From Lineus longissimus (lineage: Eukaryota; Nemertea; Pilidiophora; Heteronemertea; Lineidae), in assembly GCF_910592395.1 (NCBI RefSeq), contig NC_088319.1, forward strand, positions 13,142,001-13,206,000: DNA of 64,000 nucleotides, given 5' to 3'. Below the pieces are notes generated by a model, which made no database searches, was not told the origin of the DNA, and saw nothing but the letters and a program-made list of their open reading frames with translations. Each line of letters begins with the position of its first letter. The stretch's first letter is position 1. Shown piece after piece: positions 23,601 through 37,400 of this stretch. Both the position numbers and the translations under genes were made by a program.

Positions 23601-24290
23601 CGATAGACCGCTCTTGCTGAAATCCAATGTCCACTACAGCGCACCAGCCTTTCTATCTCGCGGGCGCATCATTATTTCGTAATGAAATGAATTTTTCAAT
23701 TCTGACCTAATGCTGTTATGAATATTGGGTAGTTTATGGGTGTTTGGTCATTGCGAATGTAATGTTCGTGCCGGGGTGATGGTGGATTTGATGTGGCCTA
23801 GGGGGAAAGGCTCCAGCCGCTGGACGCGGGATGGCTCGAGGTAAGATGAGAGTCTGGTTAATATAAGGCCAGTAAAGTTAGGAGTTGTTTCATGTCTGCA
23901 ATATTTTAAAATGAAATGGTCCAGGGACCATGTGCTCACCTCAGATAAAGTTAATGCATGTCATTTGCAGGGGATATGGGGAGAACAGTTTTGGTCATTG
24001 ATGTTAATTTTGCGATCTTAGAGAAAGTGGTGTGGTAGTGCAGCTTTCTTTCCTGGAGCAGTTTATATCAATATTCCGTCACAAAACTGAGCTAAAAATG
24101 GTTTCCAAGATGGCCGCTTGCCAATTTAACAGAAAAAGAGGAGCTTTGCTCGGTCCATCTGATTGAAAAAACATCAGGGTTGCCCGCGAAGCAAACATTG
24201 ACCTCCTTAATCTCATCCCTCTTATCCTTGGTTAGTCAGAGTGCCGATGCAAGCAAATAATCGAATGGTCATTGCAAACTCCAATTTCTT
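20641..24290. other. No assignable gene
   Basis: Contains a 147-codon plus-strand frame (21775-22218), a length not unexpected by chance in a window of this size, with no recognised domain or splice signals. Around 23560-23670 there is a small CpG-richer patch with two CCAAT words (23604, 23623). The remainder shows nothing. Confidence 0.35.
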
Positions 24291-24295
24291 ACTGG

Positions 24296-24456
24296 TTTGA
24301 GCAGAAAAAAACAAGTGAAAAAAATATTTGGACTTTTTTCATCTTTCAGAGTCAGTTCAAAATTCAGAACAATTTTCAAAGCCACGAAAGTTTTGGGACT
24401 GATGATGTTGCTTCATTTTGAGCAGAAAAAAACAAGTGAAAAAAATATTTGGACTT
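24296..24456 (+). repeat. Dispersed repeat family D, dimer copy 1
   Basis: GAGCAGAAAAAAACAAGTGA followed by AAAAAATATTTGGACTT occurs at 24299 and again at 24420, a 121-bp period. The unit also contains CAAAGCCACGAAAGTTTTGG and GATGATGTTGCTTCATTTT. The same unit forms a dimer of 189-bp period at 39357 and 39546. The length difference is one internal block of about 68 bp, present at 39 kb and missing here. Confidence 0.8.
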
Positions 24457-27332
24457 CAGTTACATCAGTGTTTGATTTCATATATAAATGTCCTCTTTAA
24501 CCAATAACCAAAATCAGAATAAGAAAGTGCTCAATTTCTAACGTTTCATGACCCAGTGGGTCATGCTAGTGATGACAATCCAGCTATACATAGCACAGAT
24601 GTCCAATATATATCAAGACAATCAAAATCATTTATGGTAATTTTAGAAAACTGCGTGTCCTATCGATATCTTTTCGATATCAAATGGATATAATCAAAGG
24701 TCGAAGGATATCTACATTTGGATGACTGCTGGGCATCTGTTGGTTACGGGGGCATGAAGTAACCTGCCAACAAGAGATTACTGCAGCAGCAACCTCTGAC
24801 AATTATCCCACAAGACAAAATCCTTTGGCAGTTACCTGTAACAAGAATTAGGCATCATGGAGGGTACAATAAATCTGAAACTAAGCGCTTGCAAATTACC
24901 TATCTTTTTATCGCTTTTCGTTACAATAACTGACGAAGGTGGCAGTGATTGAAATCTCTCGTTTTTAGAGATCATATTCAAGCGGTTAAATAACAGAATG
25001 TCTTACGTGCTTCATCACAAAAAGGTGAGAATAACACCATCTTCAACTGACATCAAGTCAAGCTAGGCAATTATGGAATGATTATTTTTCACCACCCCAA
25101 GTATCGGCATGATCATCTTGAACCTTGAACAAATGGCACGCGATCAGTCACAGGTGTCGTTATCTCCGCTTGCCATTACACGCCGAGATTGAACGGTCAA
25201 ATACACGCGCCTGTCAATCAACCAATCAATGAATCAATCATCCACTTGATTGACATAAGTGAGCGGAGTGATTGAGTGATTATCAATAACATGCATGAGA
25301 TACATGCAGAATGACTAATTACTTTAACTCACTGCGGTTCTGGAAATACGGCAAGAAATCATGCATCTATTTTCAAAATGATTCAAAAACAACATCGAAA
25401 TAAAACAGACTTTCCCCATTTCCCAAAAACAAAACGGCACAGTATGCAAATTTTAACAAAAGAAAAAAACAATATGACTTTATCAAAATCACAGCACTTG
25501 GGTGGAGCCTTTGCTAAGCAACCCAGGTGGTTCTCTTTGATGGAACAGCAAGCAAAGACCTTTGAACCACGATAAAAACACTACCAAATCGTTAAACTTC
25601 CATGGAGCCTTCCTGATTACGATAGAACCCTAGGTGTCAGGCCGATTTCAAAGACAAAACACAAACAACGCATTGTTAGACAAGTTTGTTGACGGGCAAA
25701 CCTCTACTTTCATGGAAATTATTCAAACGAAAGATAAAGGGAATCAGTATTCTAAACAACAAGGTGGAACACTTCTCGTCCTTATTTTTTCATTGGGAAG
25801 TCTCCAGCAAAAGTGTGCAATTCGTTGATACCTCATTGACTATTGTTCAACACTATCTTGTATTGTGACGACCACAGATACCACGGCCCCCAATGCAGTC
25901 AAATTGCAAAAAGTGGGTGAGGTCAAAAATATGCGTTCAAAGGGGTGAGGCTTTAAGATTCTTGTACCCACTGGAGAGGGCCAATAAAAAACTCTGCGTA
26001 CAAGAATGTACTACACATGTGATTGAGAGTGGCCCCCTGGAGAAACAAACCCTGAAGAAGCCAAGACATATCTTTTCCAAATCTGGTAAAATATTATCAC
26101 GGCACTCTTGAGCAAACGATGACAGACATTTTGAACAAATTGAAAATTAATGACATTATTTAAATCGTCCTCCTCATCATCTGAAAAGATGAATATGTTC
26201 AAGACATCACTAACAAGGGAGGAAGCTGGCGTTGACATTTTTATATCCACCGACCCATAAAATTAATTATTCAGACAGTAGATAGGTTTAAGGCATTTAG
26301 ACTATGGGAGAATAAATCAAGATTTTTAAAACTCCTCCGTCCTCCCAAATGGGTTAGTTATGAAGACAGGTCATAAAATATCATATGAAGTCAAAGATTT
26401 ATAGCCGTCAGAAGTGCTTTGTATAAACATGAAGATATGGAGTACATTGTTCTGTCTACTTATCATAATTTATTCAAACATTTTCGCGATATCGGTAAAA
26501 GATAAGGAAAGGTTTGAAAAACCGCATTTTCTTCTCAAACAAAAAGGATCTTTTCTTGGACAAAACACATAATTTTTCAAGAAATGTGACATCTTTATGA
26601 CCTGTTAAGAAAGACATACCAATCTGTCGCCAAATTTTCATAATCTTGCATCATATTTTGGAAAAAACTTACAATTCTCATTAGCTGAAACTGTTACTCA
26701 ATCATTGGTATCATCATTATCACTGGTATTTAGTCGCAGCAGCATTTATTGCAAACTAAAAAAGTCTTGAAAGAGCTCTTTTTTCATGCATTTTATTGCT
26801 TTCTTATTCTGCCTTAATCCTTAGAAAATTAGTCTTAGCCAACTAGAAATGTGGTCATTTTTTCAAGCCTAAATGCTGTCTATGAATCATGATTTATGCA
26901 AATACTTAATTAGAAGTCATTGTGCACAGTATACGTAGAGATAGAGACAATGATAAAAGTCCAGAATGTTCATCAGAGGGTCAATATAGGCCTATCTAAA
27001 GTTTTCCTATATTGAGACCAGCACTGCAAGTGTTTTGAAAACTACCCTTTTCATAGTGAACATCTTTATTTGAGATTGAAATGGAATGTATACCCCACCC
27101 CACCAAATATTTACGATGTCTTTTTACGATATGCAAGAATTTCTTTCTTTTTGTGGCGAAAAACAAAATTTCTTTTTTAATAATAGACATATTTTTGAAG
27201 GTCAGGTCATCTAAGAAAGTTGTGACATGGAACTTTAAGAAACAGAAATCTGTCAACGAAACCCCTTGTCTACCCTAAATCACATCTTGACCCATCAAAT
27301 GCCAGTTAACATTCAGAACATCTGTATATTGC
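24457..27332. other. No identifiable gene; one AATC microsatellite
   Basis: 25214-25240 is a short (AATC)n-like tract. Everything else is unique AT-rich DNA with unsupported open stretches. Confidence 0.4.
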
Positions 27333-27434
27333 TTAATCCTTGCCCCCCCCCCCAACCTCCCCCATGTTTAAAACTTGTAAGAAATAAAATTGCAGACACA
27401 GGTTGTGATATCTGACGCTAAGGGCAAGGGTTAA
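27333..27434. mobile_element. Possible piggyBac-like mini-element flanked by TTAA
   Basis: Left end TTAATCCTTGCCC (27333-27345) and right end GGGCAAGGGTTAA (27422-27434) are inverted copies with one mismatch and meet TTAA on both outer sides. piggyBac elements insert at TTAA and their ends commonly begin with CCC. The body is about 94 bp, includes a C-run (27343-27353) and has no coding capacity. The C-run helps make the left arm, so part of the match could be chance. Confidence 0.4.
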
Positions 27435-29178
27435 TCATAATGTGCGACATAACTGACCAATGTCAAAATACGGAAACCATAAAACTGAATTGCCAACTTC
27501 ATAACTGTAATGGAAGATCCCCGCGATTTATGATCAACACATGTAAAACGGCATATCAAACAATTATGACGGCAGCCAATGACAACTCGGATCACAAAAA
27601 CAATTTACAACCGGTTAAATCTATTTGTGATGATGAAAAATTGTTGGCAGACAGAATTGGCGAGGAGATATTCGCTGTTTGGGTGATGAATTCAACGATA
27701 TCCGAGCATCAGGCAAATTTACTGCTTTCAGGACATTCGGCGAATTTACCAATTTCTCAGCATTGACGAGTGAACATACAGATGAAAGTAGATGGGCAAT
27801 ACAAGGGGCCATGAAGGCACAACAGGAAAAGTTTGGTAACTAATACATGTCATCTGATAAACACCAACTGTAACAGATAATATTTTGGGCTACTTTATTT
27901 TTGCGATGCCCGAAAATTTCTGAAATAAATAGAACAAAGACAAAATTATTATTTGATCTAATTTTGTTCAAGTCTACCTGGATATCATTCCATTTCTGGT
28001 GGGAGCACATTATGCAACATTTCATGCCTTTACTTTCTGTTTGCCAAGACATAAATCTTACCAACCAAAAACGTGTAACCACCTCGGTCTACCGCCAACA
28101 CCCACTCATGAAGTTATCAAGCATGCTTGTCACGCTCGTAGAATTGACGGACCTTCCCCACCAACACATCTGCTCCTTTCTTCTTTTAGATCACATTTAA
28201 TGCTCAGTGGTCCGGGTAAAAACTTGAATATCCCAAGAAGTTCACTTCGTGCTACACTTACACTTGCTTGAAAGATTACATATAAGACTGCACAAAATTT
28301 CAAAGTGGATATCAGAGGATCCTGACATGCATTTTTCTGAGAAAATGATATGAAAATAACTCTCCCCTTTCTGAAATGCATCACTAAAAGGCAATCCTCC
28401 CCCATCAACTTTATAACAAAGCACACGGACAAATTATTCATCTTAAGAATCGCCCACAATTTTCTCTCAAATTTTTCTACGCACCCCAAAAGAACCACAA
28501 CACCTTTAAGGCATCATGTTCTCAATTGTTCCCAATTCGATCAAGCGTCAGGCGAGGACATCGCGGAAATGTTTAAACAGCTATAAATAACCCAGTCTAA
28601 TAGCAGTGTTTAAAATTTCTGCCGCATTTAATACCAATTACAATAATTCAAATAAAATATTCAAAGTTTACCGCCTGAACAACTCAAGTGGGATAATTTC
28701 TACAATATCACAACTCTATCATGTAATTATGATTTAGCACGTTTAACCCTTTTACAAGTAGCAGTGTTGGCGACTGAAGATATCTTGTGTGTTATACTCC
28801 TTTGAATTGGCACTACTATTGGCAGAATTTGGAACGAAACTTTTAGATTTTGTATCCACTTGTGCATGCACAGGAATACGTACCGTAGCAATATCTGGAA
28901 TACGCATACAGAATGGGTTACAAAATCAGGCTATTTTGTCCCTACTTCTCTCAATTGTGGCACTGATACAAAAACAGGGGCGGTGCTGTTTGGAAATTTA
29001 TAAGCGATAGATGAGACTGGTTTTGTTATCAGGCAAAATGGCTCTTTAAAACTGACCATGCATTTTAGCCAAATTAACCAGTAGTGCCCAGTTGTTCAAA
29101 ACAAGTTGTGTCACTAAAACTTAACTCAGCGTTAACTCTTTCACTTAAGTTCATTGGAATTAAATAGTTCATCAAACA
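27435..29178. other. No identifiable gene
   Basis: Open stretches at 27440-27766 (plus) and 28130-28498 (minus) have no motif or splice support. Confidence 0.4.
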
Positions 29179-29330
29179 TGGCATCCAAGAATTCAAGAAT
29201 AACCAATAGCTGATCTCACTAGGTTAGACACAGCAACCAATAGGAATAGCAAAGAGCCAATATCACTAGGTTAAGGATGGCAACTAAGAATTTAAGAAAA
29301 GCCATAAGCCAATCTCACGGGTTAGACCTT
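29179..29330. repeat. Degenerate tandem repeat, unit about 47-51 bp, three copies
   Basis: CACTAGGTTAG, CACTAGGTTAA and CACGGGTTAG end successive units at about 29215-29228, 29264-29275 and 29316-29326, each preceded by AAGAAT..AACCAATAGC-like text. Old and diverged. Confidence 0.6.
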
Positions 29331-29946
29331 AGCTGCTGACTCAGCAGAAACCAGCTTGGCCACCACAGGACATGGAAGCGCAACCTTATTCAGCTCAGGC
29401 AGGCTCAACCTCAAGCTTCTAGAAGAATTGTTTTCATCAAGAAATTTCCACAAGACTAGACTAACTGGGAAAATGTAAACCGAGCCTTCCTGATGGCAAT
29501 GCAGTCCATACTGTAAGTCTGGCTTAGAGCTATGGTAAGCTGCTGAACACTGATTGATGATGAACTCATTTTCCAAGAAACATTGTGTGGAAAATGCCAC
29601 TGGATTCCACCATCCAAAGAAAACGTGAACTTAAACAAAAACCAACTAAAGCCAGACAGACTTGTTATGAATTTGAACTACAGTCATGCAATAAAGATGA
29701 AAGATACTCAGCAGAAAAAATAAGCCACAATTGGGATGACAGTGTATCTCTTAGTTTTAACGATTCCGCTTCATTAACTTACTACGAAATCAATACAATG
29801 ACGAGTTGGAACATGACTTCATGACTATTTGACAAATTGGTGTTGTCTGCCCATTGTTTATTCATATTTAACATGTTGAATGGCATCAAATGATAGTCTT
29901 AGATCAGTGAAACTAGAGTAAAGTGGTTTGTGATGCCAAGTAGCGT
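29331..29946. other. No identifiable gene
   Basis: Two unsupported open stretches (29322-29600 minus, 29585-29824 plus). AT-rich. Confidence 0.4.
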
Positions 29947-30092
29947 GCAGACCATTTTCAAGCTTTGTGACTTTCTGACCAGTTTCTAGCCATGTGAAGT
30001 GCAGACCATTTCCAAGACATGTGATGTTCATATCTTTTCTGAGACATGTGACTTCCAGAACATTTCCCAGACATGCGACATCCAAACCATAC
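29947..30092. repeat. 27-bp minisatellite, about 5.4 degenerate units
   Basis: Units of the type GCAGACCATTTCCAAGACAT ending in GTGA recur at 27-bp steps (29947, 30001 and 30055 mark every second unit). On the minus strand this gives a nine-residue repeat (CLGNGLHFT type) in a 75-codon frame (29858-30085), a result of a unit length divisible by three. Confidence 0.75.
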
Positions 30093-31304
30093 CAAAGCTC
30101 TCCTCACTGGCCAACTAACTATGCCAAAATTTTTCCAAACTTAGAAAATATCAAGTCACCAACCTACACGAAACTAAGGTGATGTCACCCTATAACCAAA
30201 TAAACCAGTAATCCTCCAATATGATAATGACGTAATTTGGACACATGCACAGACTAAAGTTATGATGGCAAAAAAGTCACCTGCAGCTGCGAATAAACAT
30301 ATTAGCGTCTGTCGTAAAGATGCATGATCGGAGGGGGACGGAATCGGATCAATTACGAGGTTTGTGACTCACTGCGAGTCCTCCCGATGGGTTGGAAAAC
30401 GTGCCTTGATATGCTTAGGCCGTGACAGAGGATCACCAAAGGTAAAACTACCCAATGGGCTCCTAAAAGGAAGAGTTTAATTTAAGAGTTTAATTTGAGA
30501 TATATTCCAGTTATGGAAATACACACATCGAATTTTTGGCCAACACAAATATCCACCCCAGAGGAGAGGTCTTACAGGCAAGTGGAATCTCTTATGTACA
30601 TGCTCAAAGGCTGCTTGCACAGGACTGCAGTTTTGAAATTTGAAGTTTAGGCCCACCCATCACCATGTTGCCCATCACAGATCAACTTTTTGGCCAAATT
30701 TGTCCTTCGCAGCTTCTCCATCCTTGCAGACAGTTCAAATGATTTCATAACACAGTCTAACCCAGATAAGAAGTGAAAATGACTCGTTGACAATGGCCTC
30801 AATACCTCTGAATTGAATTACACAAATTCATTAGGCTAAACAAGTGAGCAACCAATCAGAGGACATGCACCTCCAGTCACCCATTAACCCCTGTCCCTCT
30901 AATTAGGACCTGAGTAATATGTTGCAGATGTTGAATATTGTATCTTATTAAGCAATGCAAAGGTCCGTTAAAGTGATGTCCTCATAAGACTGATTTGGGA
31001 TGAAGGGAAGGGCAGGTAAAGTAAAAAAACTTCAATGGAGCCATTTTGAGGATGATTTGTTTTGTGTTTCCATGTCAACAGGAGTCATGCTAGGCTCTAT
31101 ATTTGGTGGGAAATGAAAACTTTTATTGTTTATTAGGACACTGGTTTTGTTCAACTTTTCAAAATACTGCTGCAGTTTTAAAATAAACTGTCACATATAC
31201 CTTCTCAGACAGCACAGTAGGTCCTTGACTAAAACATGATCTTTTGAGATTAGGGGGTAGCATGTTAATGACTGGAGTGCAAAGATAAGAATGGCACTAA
31301 AATG
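30093..31304. other. No identifiable gene
   Basis: Contains GACTCACTGCGAGTCCTCCC near 30367, weakly similar to 57791-57826. Nothing else. Confidence 0.4.
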
Positions 31305-31622
31305 TAGTTCATGCCATTCCACCTCTATGACCTTGAAAAGTACCAGTCAGTATCATTATTACATGTACCAATGATATCATCTCAAAATCAGTACCATACG
31401 GCAATCAATTCAGGATGTTTGATACTTTTGGCCCCCTTGTGGCCAAGCGAAGAATCAATGCAGACCGAGTATTATAACAAAGCAGAGCGCCAGATGTCAT
31501 CTTACATAGGGGTTGAATGTGTACAAAGCTCAAGTCAATAGCCCAGGCAGCTAAGAAATGGCAACGAAAGACAAGACACAGAAGAATATTACATGAGCTC
31601 TCCACCAACGAGTGAGCTAAAA
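31305..31622 (+). mobile_element. Interspersed repeat family C, diverged copy 2
   Basis: Shares the order of landmarks with the copy at 690-1268: TATGACCTTGAAAAGTA, then TTTTGGCCCCCTTGTGGCCA, AGAATCA, GCAGACCGA, GTGTACAAAGCTCAAG, AGCTAAGAAATG, and a final GAGCTC..GAGTGAGCT hairpin-like end. It is strongly diverged and has only a short ACAAGACAC remnant of the GAC-rich tail. No coding capacity. Confidence 0.6.
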
Positions 31623-33282
31623 AGTGACCCGTTTTCTTGATGAAGAAGAAAATTATGCACTAATCACACAGACACCTTCAAGGACTTTCATCAAACAGGT
31701 ATTAAGAAAGGTTTCTCTATCATTTTTTATCATTGATCTCACGAAGGACTCAATCAAAATTAATTAACAATATAATTTTTGTATGATCGCTGTTAATTAG
31801 ACAATAACATACCAATTGGGTGTAAAAATTGCTAATTGTCTCAATTGATGAGCTTTGATGAATATGCACAGAGCACCTAGTGTAATCTTTTTTACAAGAG
31901 ATAAGGCCGCCTGGATTCCTGGCTTTTTTACAAAATACGTTTCCTGGATACAGTTACGGTTGCGTAGTGCAAACAAGCGTATGGGTACCTGATTAGGGAC
32001 TTGATACCTCTCAAATCTTTCAGACCTCTGATAAGATGGGTGGGGGGAGCAGTGAATTACGTTGGAATTTGGATGAATGAATAGTCAGTGTTGGGAATTT
32101 AAGAGTGAAACACTTACTGTCGATGATATTTGTCATTAATGGTTAATAAATAGGTTGATGCGTGTCATTGGTAATTGAATGATAACCTCCTATCCTGGTT
32201 CGCACAAATGTTTGCAATCATCAGGTCAATGTATGGTTTCAGTCTCCGTGTCCTGGACATGTCTCCATGTGTAGAGTTCAGAACAAAAGCCACGTCTTTT
32301 TGAGTAAACGCAAATTTTCCGCCATAACTCTAATGGTATTTGCATTAAAAGTGATGTAAAATGACTTGACTTTAAATGATTTTGCAGGGTTTGCAAAGAA
32401 AAAGGTTAAGATCTGGGGTACTGTGAGCGTTTATTTTACCATAGTTATCTCAATTTTTTCAGAATGGTGTTTGGCAGCTTTTACATCTGACTATCGTCAT
32501 GTGAAGAGTTCAGATCGAAAAGACATTAAAAAATAAGGTAACTATGGTGAGCATTGGTAAAATGATGCCGATAATTCCATCAAGTGAACTTAAAGCGAAC
32601 TTCATACAAGCAATATAATGCCCTTATCGAGCCTCAGTCAGTATCAAAGTATTTCTGAATGGAACCCCATTACAGGCCCTATTGTCCACATGTTCATCAG
32701 GCCAAGTCTAGCTACTGATCTACAATGGACTTATAAACAGGGAATGAGAAGGTTCATTTTCATCACCCGAGAAAATGTAAAAAGTTGGCTGAAATGTTGG
32801 TCGTGCGTAATTCCCTTTAACTGTCCAAGACTTTACACAACTTAAGGAAATTCCTAGAAGGCAGCACACCTATAACTTTTCACAAGAACTAAGCCATTAT
32901 CTGGCAATTTATTGACATTAACTATATCAAATATTTGAAAGGACTGATCACATATTGTGATTAACTTCTATGGTATCCTTGGCATGGAGGGGTTACACAA
33001 CACGAGCTAGGAGTCGACAGCAGGGAGTCTAGCTAGTGAGACCACATTTAAAGGCTAAGTTGGTTCATCCACAATTTAAACATGAATTTGAGAGTTTCTA
33101 ATAAAATATACAATATAAAAATTTCAAAAGTGCTCTCATAAAAATGAAAAAATGAAAAAATGAAATGCAAGTTTTTACATCTGGTGCTTTTATAATGTAC
33201 AACTGTACTGTTTCATTCCCCAGCATAATCCAGAAACTTTATGAAGAAATCAAGGAGTGCACATCAACATGATGAGTTATGT
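31623..33282. other. No identifiable gene; small AAAAATG microsatellite
   Basis: 33141-33165 is a short tract of AAAAATG-like repeats just before the 66-bp array. Otherwise unique AT-rich sequence. Confidence 0.4.
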
Positions 33283-34455
33283 GCTGGTGCTGCTTTATCA
33301 GGAACGCAATGGAATTGGGCCATGTCAGACTACAGATTGTAAGTTGTTCCACTAGGTTCTGCTTTATCGGGACACAATGGAATTGGGCCGTGTCAAACTA
33401 CGGATTGTAAGTTGTTCCACATAGTTCTGCTTCATCAGAACACAAAAGAATTGGGCTGTGTCAGACTACTATAGTAAGTTGTTCCACTTGATTCTGCTTC
33501 ATCAGAACACAAAAGAATTGGGCTGTGTCAGACTACTATAGTAAGTTGTTCCACTTGATTCTGCTTCATCAGAACACAATGGAATTGGGCTGTGTCAGAC
33601 TACTATAGTAAGTTGTTCCACTTGGTTCTGCTTTATCAGGACACAATGGAATTGGGTCGTGTCAGACTACTATTGTAAGTTGTTCCCCTTGGTTCTGCTT
33701 CATCAGAACACAATGGAATTGGGTCGTGTCAGACTACTATTGTAAGTTGTTCCCCTTGGTTCTGCTTCATCAGAACACAATGGAATTGGGTCGTGTCAGA
33801 CTACTATTGTAAGTTGTTCCCCTTGGTTCTGCTTCATCAGAACACAATGGAATTGGGTGTGTCAGACTACTATTGTAAGTTGTTCCCCTTGGTTCTGCTT
33901 CATCAGAACACAATGGAATTGGGTCGTGTCAGACTACTATTGTAAGTTGTTCCCCTTGGTTCTGCTTCATCAGAACACAATGGAATTGGGTGTGTCAGAC
34001 TACTATTGTAAGTTGTTCCCCTTGGTTCTGCTTCATCAGAACACAATGGAATTGGGTGTGTCAGACTACTATTGTAAGTTGTTCCCCTTGGTTCTGCTTC
34101 ATCAGAACACAATGGAATTGGGTGTGTCAGACTACTATTGTAAGTTGTTCCCCTTGGTTCTGCTTCATCAGAACACAATGGAATTGGGTGTGTCAGACTA
34201 CTATTGTAAGTTGTTCCCCTTGGTTCTGCTTCATCAGAACACAATGGAATTGGGTGTGTCAGACTACTATTGTAAGTTGTTCCCCTTGGTTCTGCTTCAT
34301 CAGAACACAATGGCATTGGTTGTGTCAGACTACTATTGTAAGTTGTTCCCCTTGGTTCTGCTTCATCAGAACACAATGGAATTGGGTGTGTCAGACTACT
34401 ATTGTAAGTTGTTCCACTTGGTTCTGCTTCATCGGAACACAATGGAATTTAGCGG
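33283..34455. repeat. 66/67-bp minisatellite, about 18 units
   Basis: Units begin at TTCCNCTTGG and contain TTCTGCTTCATCAGAACACA, ATGGAATTGGG, TGTCAGACTACTATTGTAAG. Starts I traced: 33347, 33415, 33482, 33549, 33616, 33683, 33750, 33817, 33883, 33950, 34016 and then every 66 bp to 34412. Left units are diverged and 67-68 bp; right units are almost identical and 66 bp (one C missing in GGGTCGTGTC). The 66-bp phase opens a 207-codon frame on plus (33857-34480) and a 179-codon frame on minus, both repeating 22 residues. Given frameshifts on the left and open frames in several phases, these are not proposed as genes. Confidence 0.95.
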
Positions 34456-37400
34456 TGATATGGGTGAAATGACAACCTGAAGTCCCTATTACCAAAGTTT
34501 ACTAGGACAACTTACAATGCGCAGTCTGTCACTGTACCACCACACTGACACTGAACACCTGGCCATTCATTCATTCAAGCCAGACAGATATTCAATAGGC
34601 CTACAAAATACAGTGTGTAAGCAGCAAACATTATCTGTACCACCATACACACAACTGGATCGGCCTATTCTCAACAATATTGTCAGAATCAGGTCAAGAA
34701 ACGACTCATCTGAATTTGATTAAGCCACTTTAATTTTTTGCCTCGATCATCAACAGCATGGTTAAAATGAATAAGCCACAGACATATGTAAACCTGGCCT
34801 ATGATTATGTTGAGAGACGACAAAACTTGAATGTATGACACACAACGACTCCTCAATTCAAATGGCAAAGAAAACCAACTTGATCATCTATGGAACTTGC
34901 CAAAGGCCAAAGACTTCATCTATTCCTGTATACAGTTCTATGCTGCATTGGTCATTGCTGATGATGATTTCAAATAAAGATTTCTACTGTTTTGAAATGC
35001 CCTCGATATATGATAACATGATAGTGTAACAAAAGCTATGAGAATATATTCATCTTTCGGCCACTGAAAGTTGATGTAATGAGTGTTCCGCGGCCACACT
35101 CACCAACCTTTTAGCATAATAATCAATAATTACAAGATGAGTGGATAGGGCCAGAGAAAGAGAAAAACAACACTTAAAAGTGTAAAGGGGGAGGTTTAAT
35201 CCCAGATGATGAAAACTTTCTACTGCGTCACTAATTTTTAACGTTTTCAGAATTTGTGATCATGGTTTTCCTTATGATTAAAGTTGAATGGTGCAGGAAA
35301 AACCGCACTCATTTCCTGAAAGTAATGATGTTCATCATTAGCCTGTATCACTTTTGTGATTTTGCCTCTCTTGAGAGAAACATGTATTTTTGTAAAATGA
35401 TTTTGCTATGGATCATATCAAGAGTGAGGATTAAATCAAGCCCTAAGTTTGGGGGTGAGCACTGTGGCCATTGTTGAACCGGGAAGTGAATTTATTTTAC
35501 TCCCTACTCCCGTTAAAGTGACCTTTTTTCCACTACAAAAACGCTAACTTTCAGAGCTGAGAATATCAGGAAAATATCTTAGCTACAAACAGTCAGAGAA
35601 AATATATATCATCATGTCAATAATAAGGGCATGGATGTTTTGATCCAAGTCATCTTTTCTTTAAAGGAAAAAAAGTGTTCCGGATGTACTAAAGTTGGTA
35701 AGTGCCTTCATTGATTCGTAAATTCAATGTTACAAAATGGTTAAATCCAACAAAAAGTACATCAGTACTGATGTGAATCGAATGGACGCAAAAGCCACCC
35801 CGAAAAAATTAGAACAATTCCATGCCTGATAAAGTTAAGCTGCGAGTACATTGGATCTGAATACCAACATTTCCACGTAAAAAAACTAACAAGATTTAAT
35901 CGAAAATAATGTAACAAGATGTCCCTTTTAAAGCAAAACCATTCAGAGTCACAGCACAAACGCTATTTGAAAAGACCTGAGGTTGCTTGGAAAAGACCTG
36001 AAGTGACTTTAGTTGCTTCTGCATATGAATTATTTTGAAACTGTACTAAAGGGTTTTTACCACTGTACAATAGCCCCCCCCCCCCCCCATTCAAACATCA
36101 ACCTCATGATATAAATATTTTACCAAATTATTATTGAAGTAAACCCAAAAATTGCTTCAGTCAAACAATATCTGAAAACTCAAATCTATTCTTCACAAAC
36201 AGACCCATCCTCCTAAATGTCCCCATCCCCCATCCATCTGCCACAGAACAATGAAATGTACACTGCACCTGTGCAACGGCAGTCAGACAGATAGCAAGCT
36301 GACGAGCATGGCACTTTCCACCCACTGCAACTCAACGCGACGTCCTTGACAAATCAAAGAATACCTAGCGCAACCTCGACCTCGACAAAAAAATCCTCTC
36401 AATTGAGAAATCAATAAAACCGCATGAACAAGATCATTAAATACCGATCTGGCAGCTCTAGAACAAACATGTGATAATCCAAGAAATTACAGAAGAAAAC
36501 GCACATGGCGACTGATAATAGATTGTCAACGACGCGACAGCGTATTTCAAAATGACACAATATAAAGCAATTCTCTGAATAAACCTATAAACATCCCGAC
36601 CCAATTTTTTTCCATGCCCACAATTCCTTTTTAATCGTGCCGACACAATTGAAATCAAACCAAGGTAATGTGACCCAATAAAACCTGCCGCGGAAAAAAA
36701 TGACATGACACATCATAATGATGGGTGAAAAACTCGCTCCTCTGAATAAAAATACAATGGGAGATAATAAGTTTTGTACGCAGATAAAAAGTTTGTACTC
36801 ACTCATTAAGATTGCGCCCTCCGTGCATCTTGTTTGGGAAAACAAGACTGGAACCGACACAAGAATATCTCACAGCTTTTACTATAAGTATTTTCTCATT
36901 GGTACGATCACTGTGTCTACCTGCTCCTGGCTACAGCAGGCCAAACACACATCTAACCTTTTATTCATCACACCGCATACCTAAAAAACAGACCCTGACC
37001 TAGTTTCCTCTGCAGCTCTGATCTATTGTACGGCTGTCAATTGCATCCAATTATGCAAATTAAGAACACCCCATGATGCCCTAGTGACCATGCCAAATGT
37101 AATGCAACTCTTTGTAAATTACAAACAAAAACAAAGCTTTATTTATTACTGAGTTTTTGGAAAAGCCACATTGCTCAGAAACCTCTGCTATAAGTTATGC
37201 AGATGGCTCGCTGCCGTACCTCTCAGTCCAAAGATACTGGCTCACGTCATGCCCACACTCATTCTCGATTATTACACTACATAGTTTGCAAACCGAAAAA
37301 ACACAGTCGACCTCATTTCTACACCAGCTGCACAAAGACCCAAAGAGTCAGAGCACCCAGCTTAAAATATGCAAATTTCCCTGCAAATGTCTGACCCGAC

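Noticed and set aside
33857-34480. 207-codon frame with a 22-residue repeat
   Set aside because: Open in more than one frame and on the opposite strand. Older units to the left are 67-68 bp and would break the frame.
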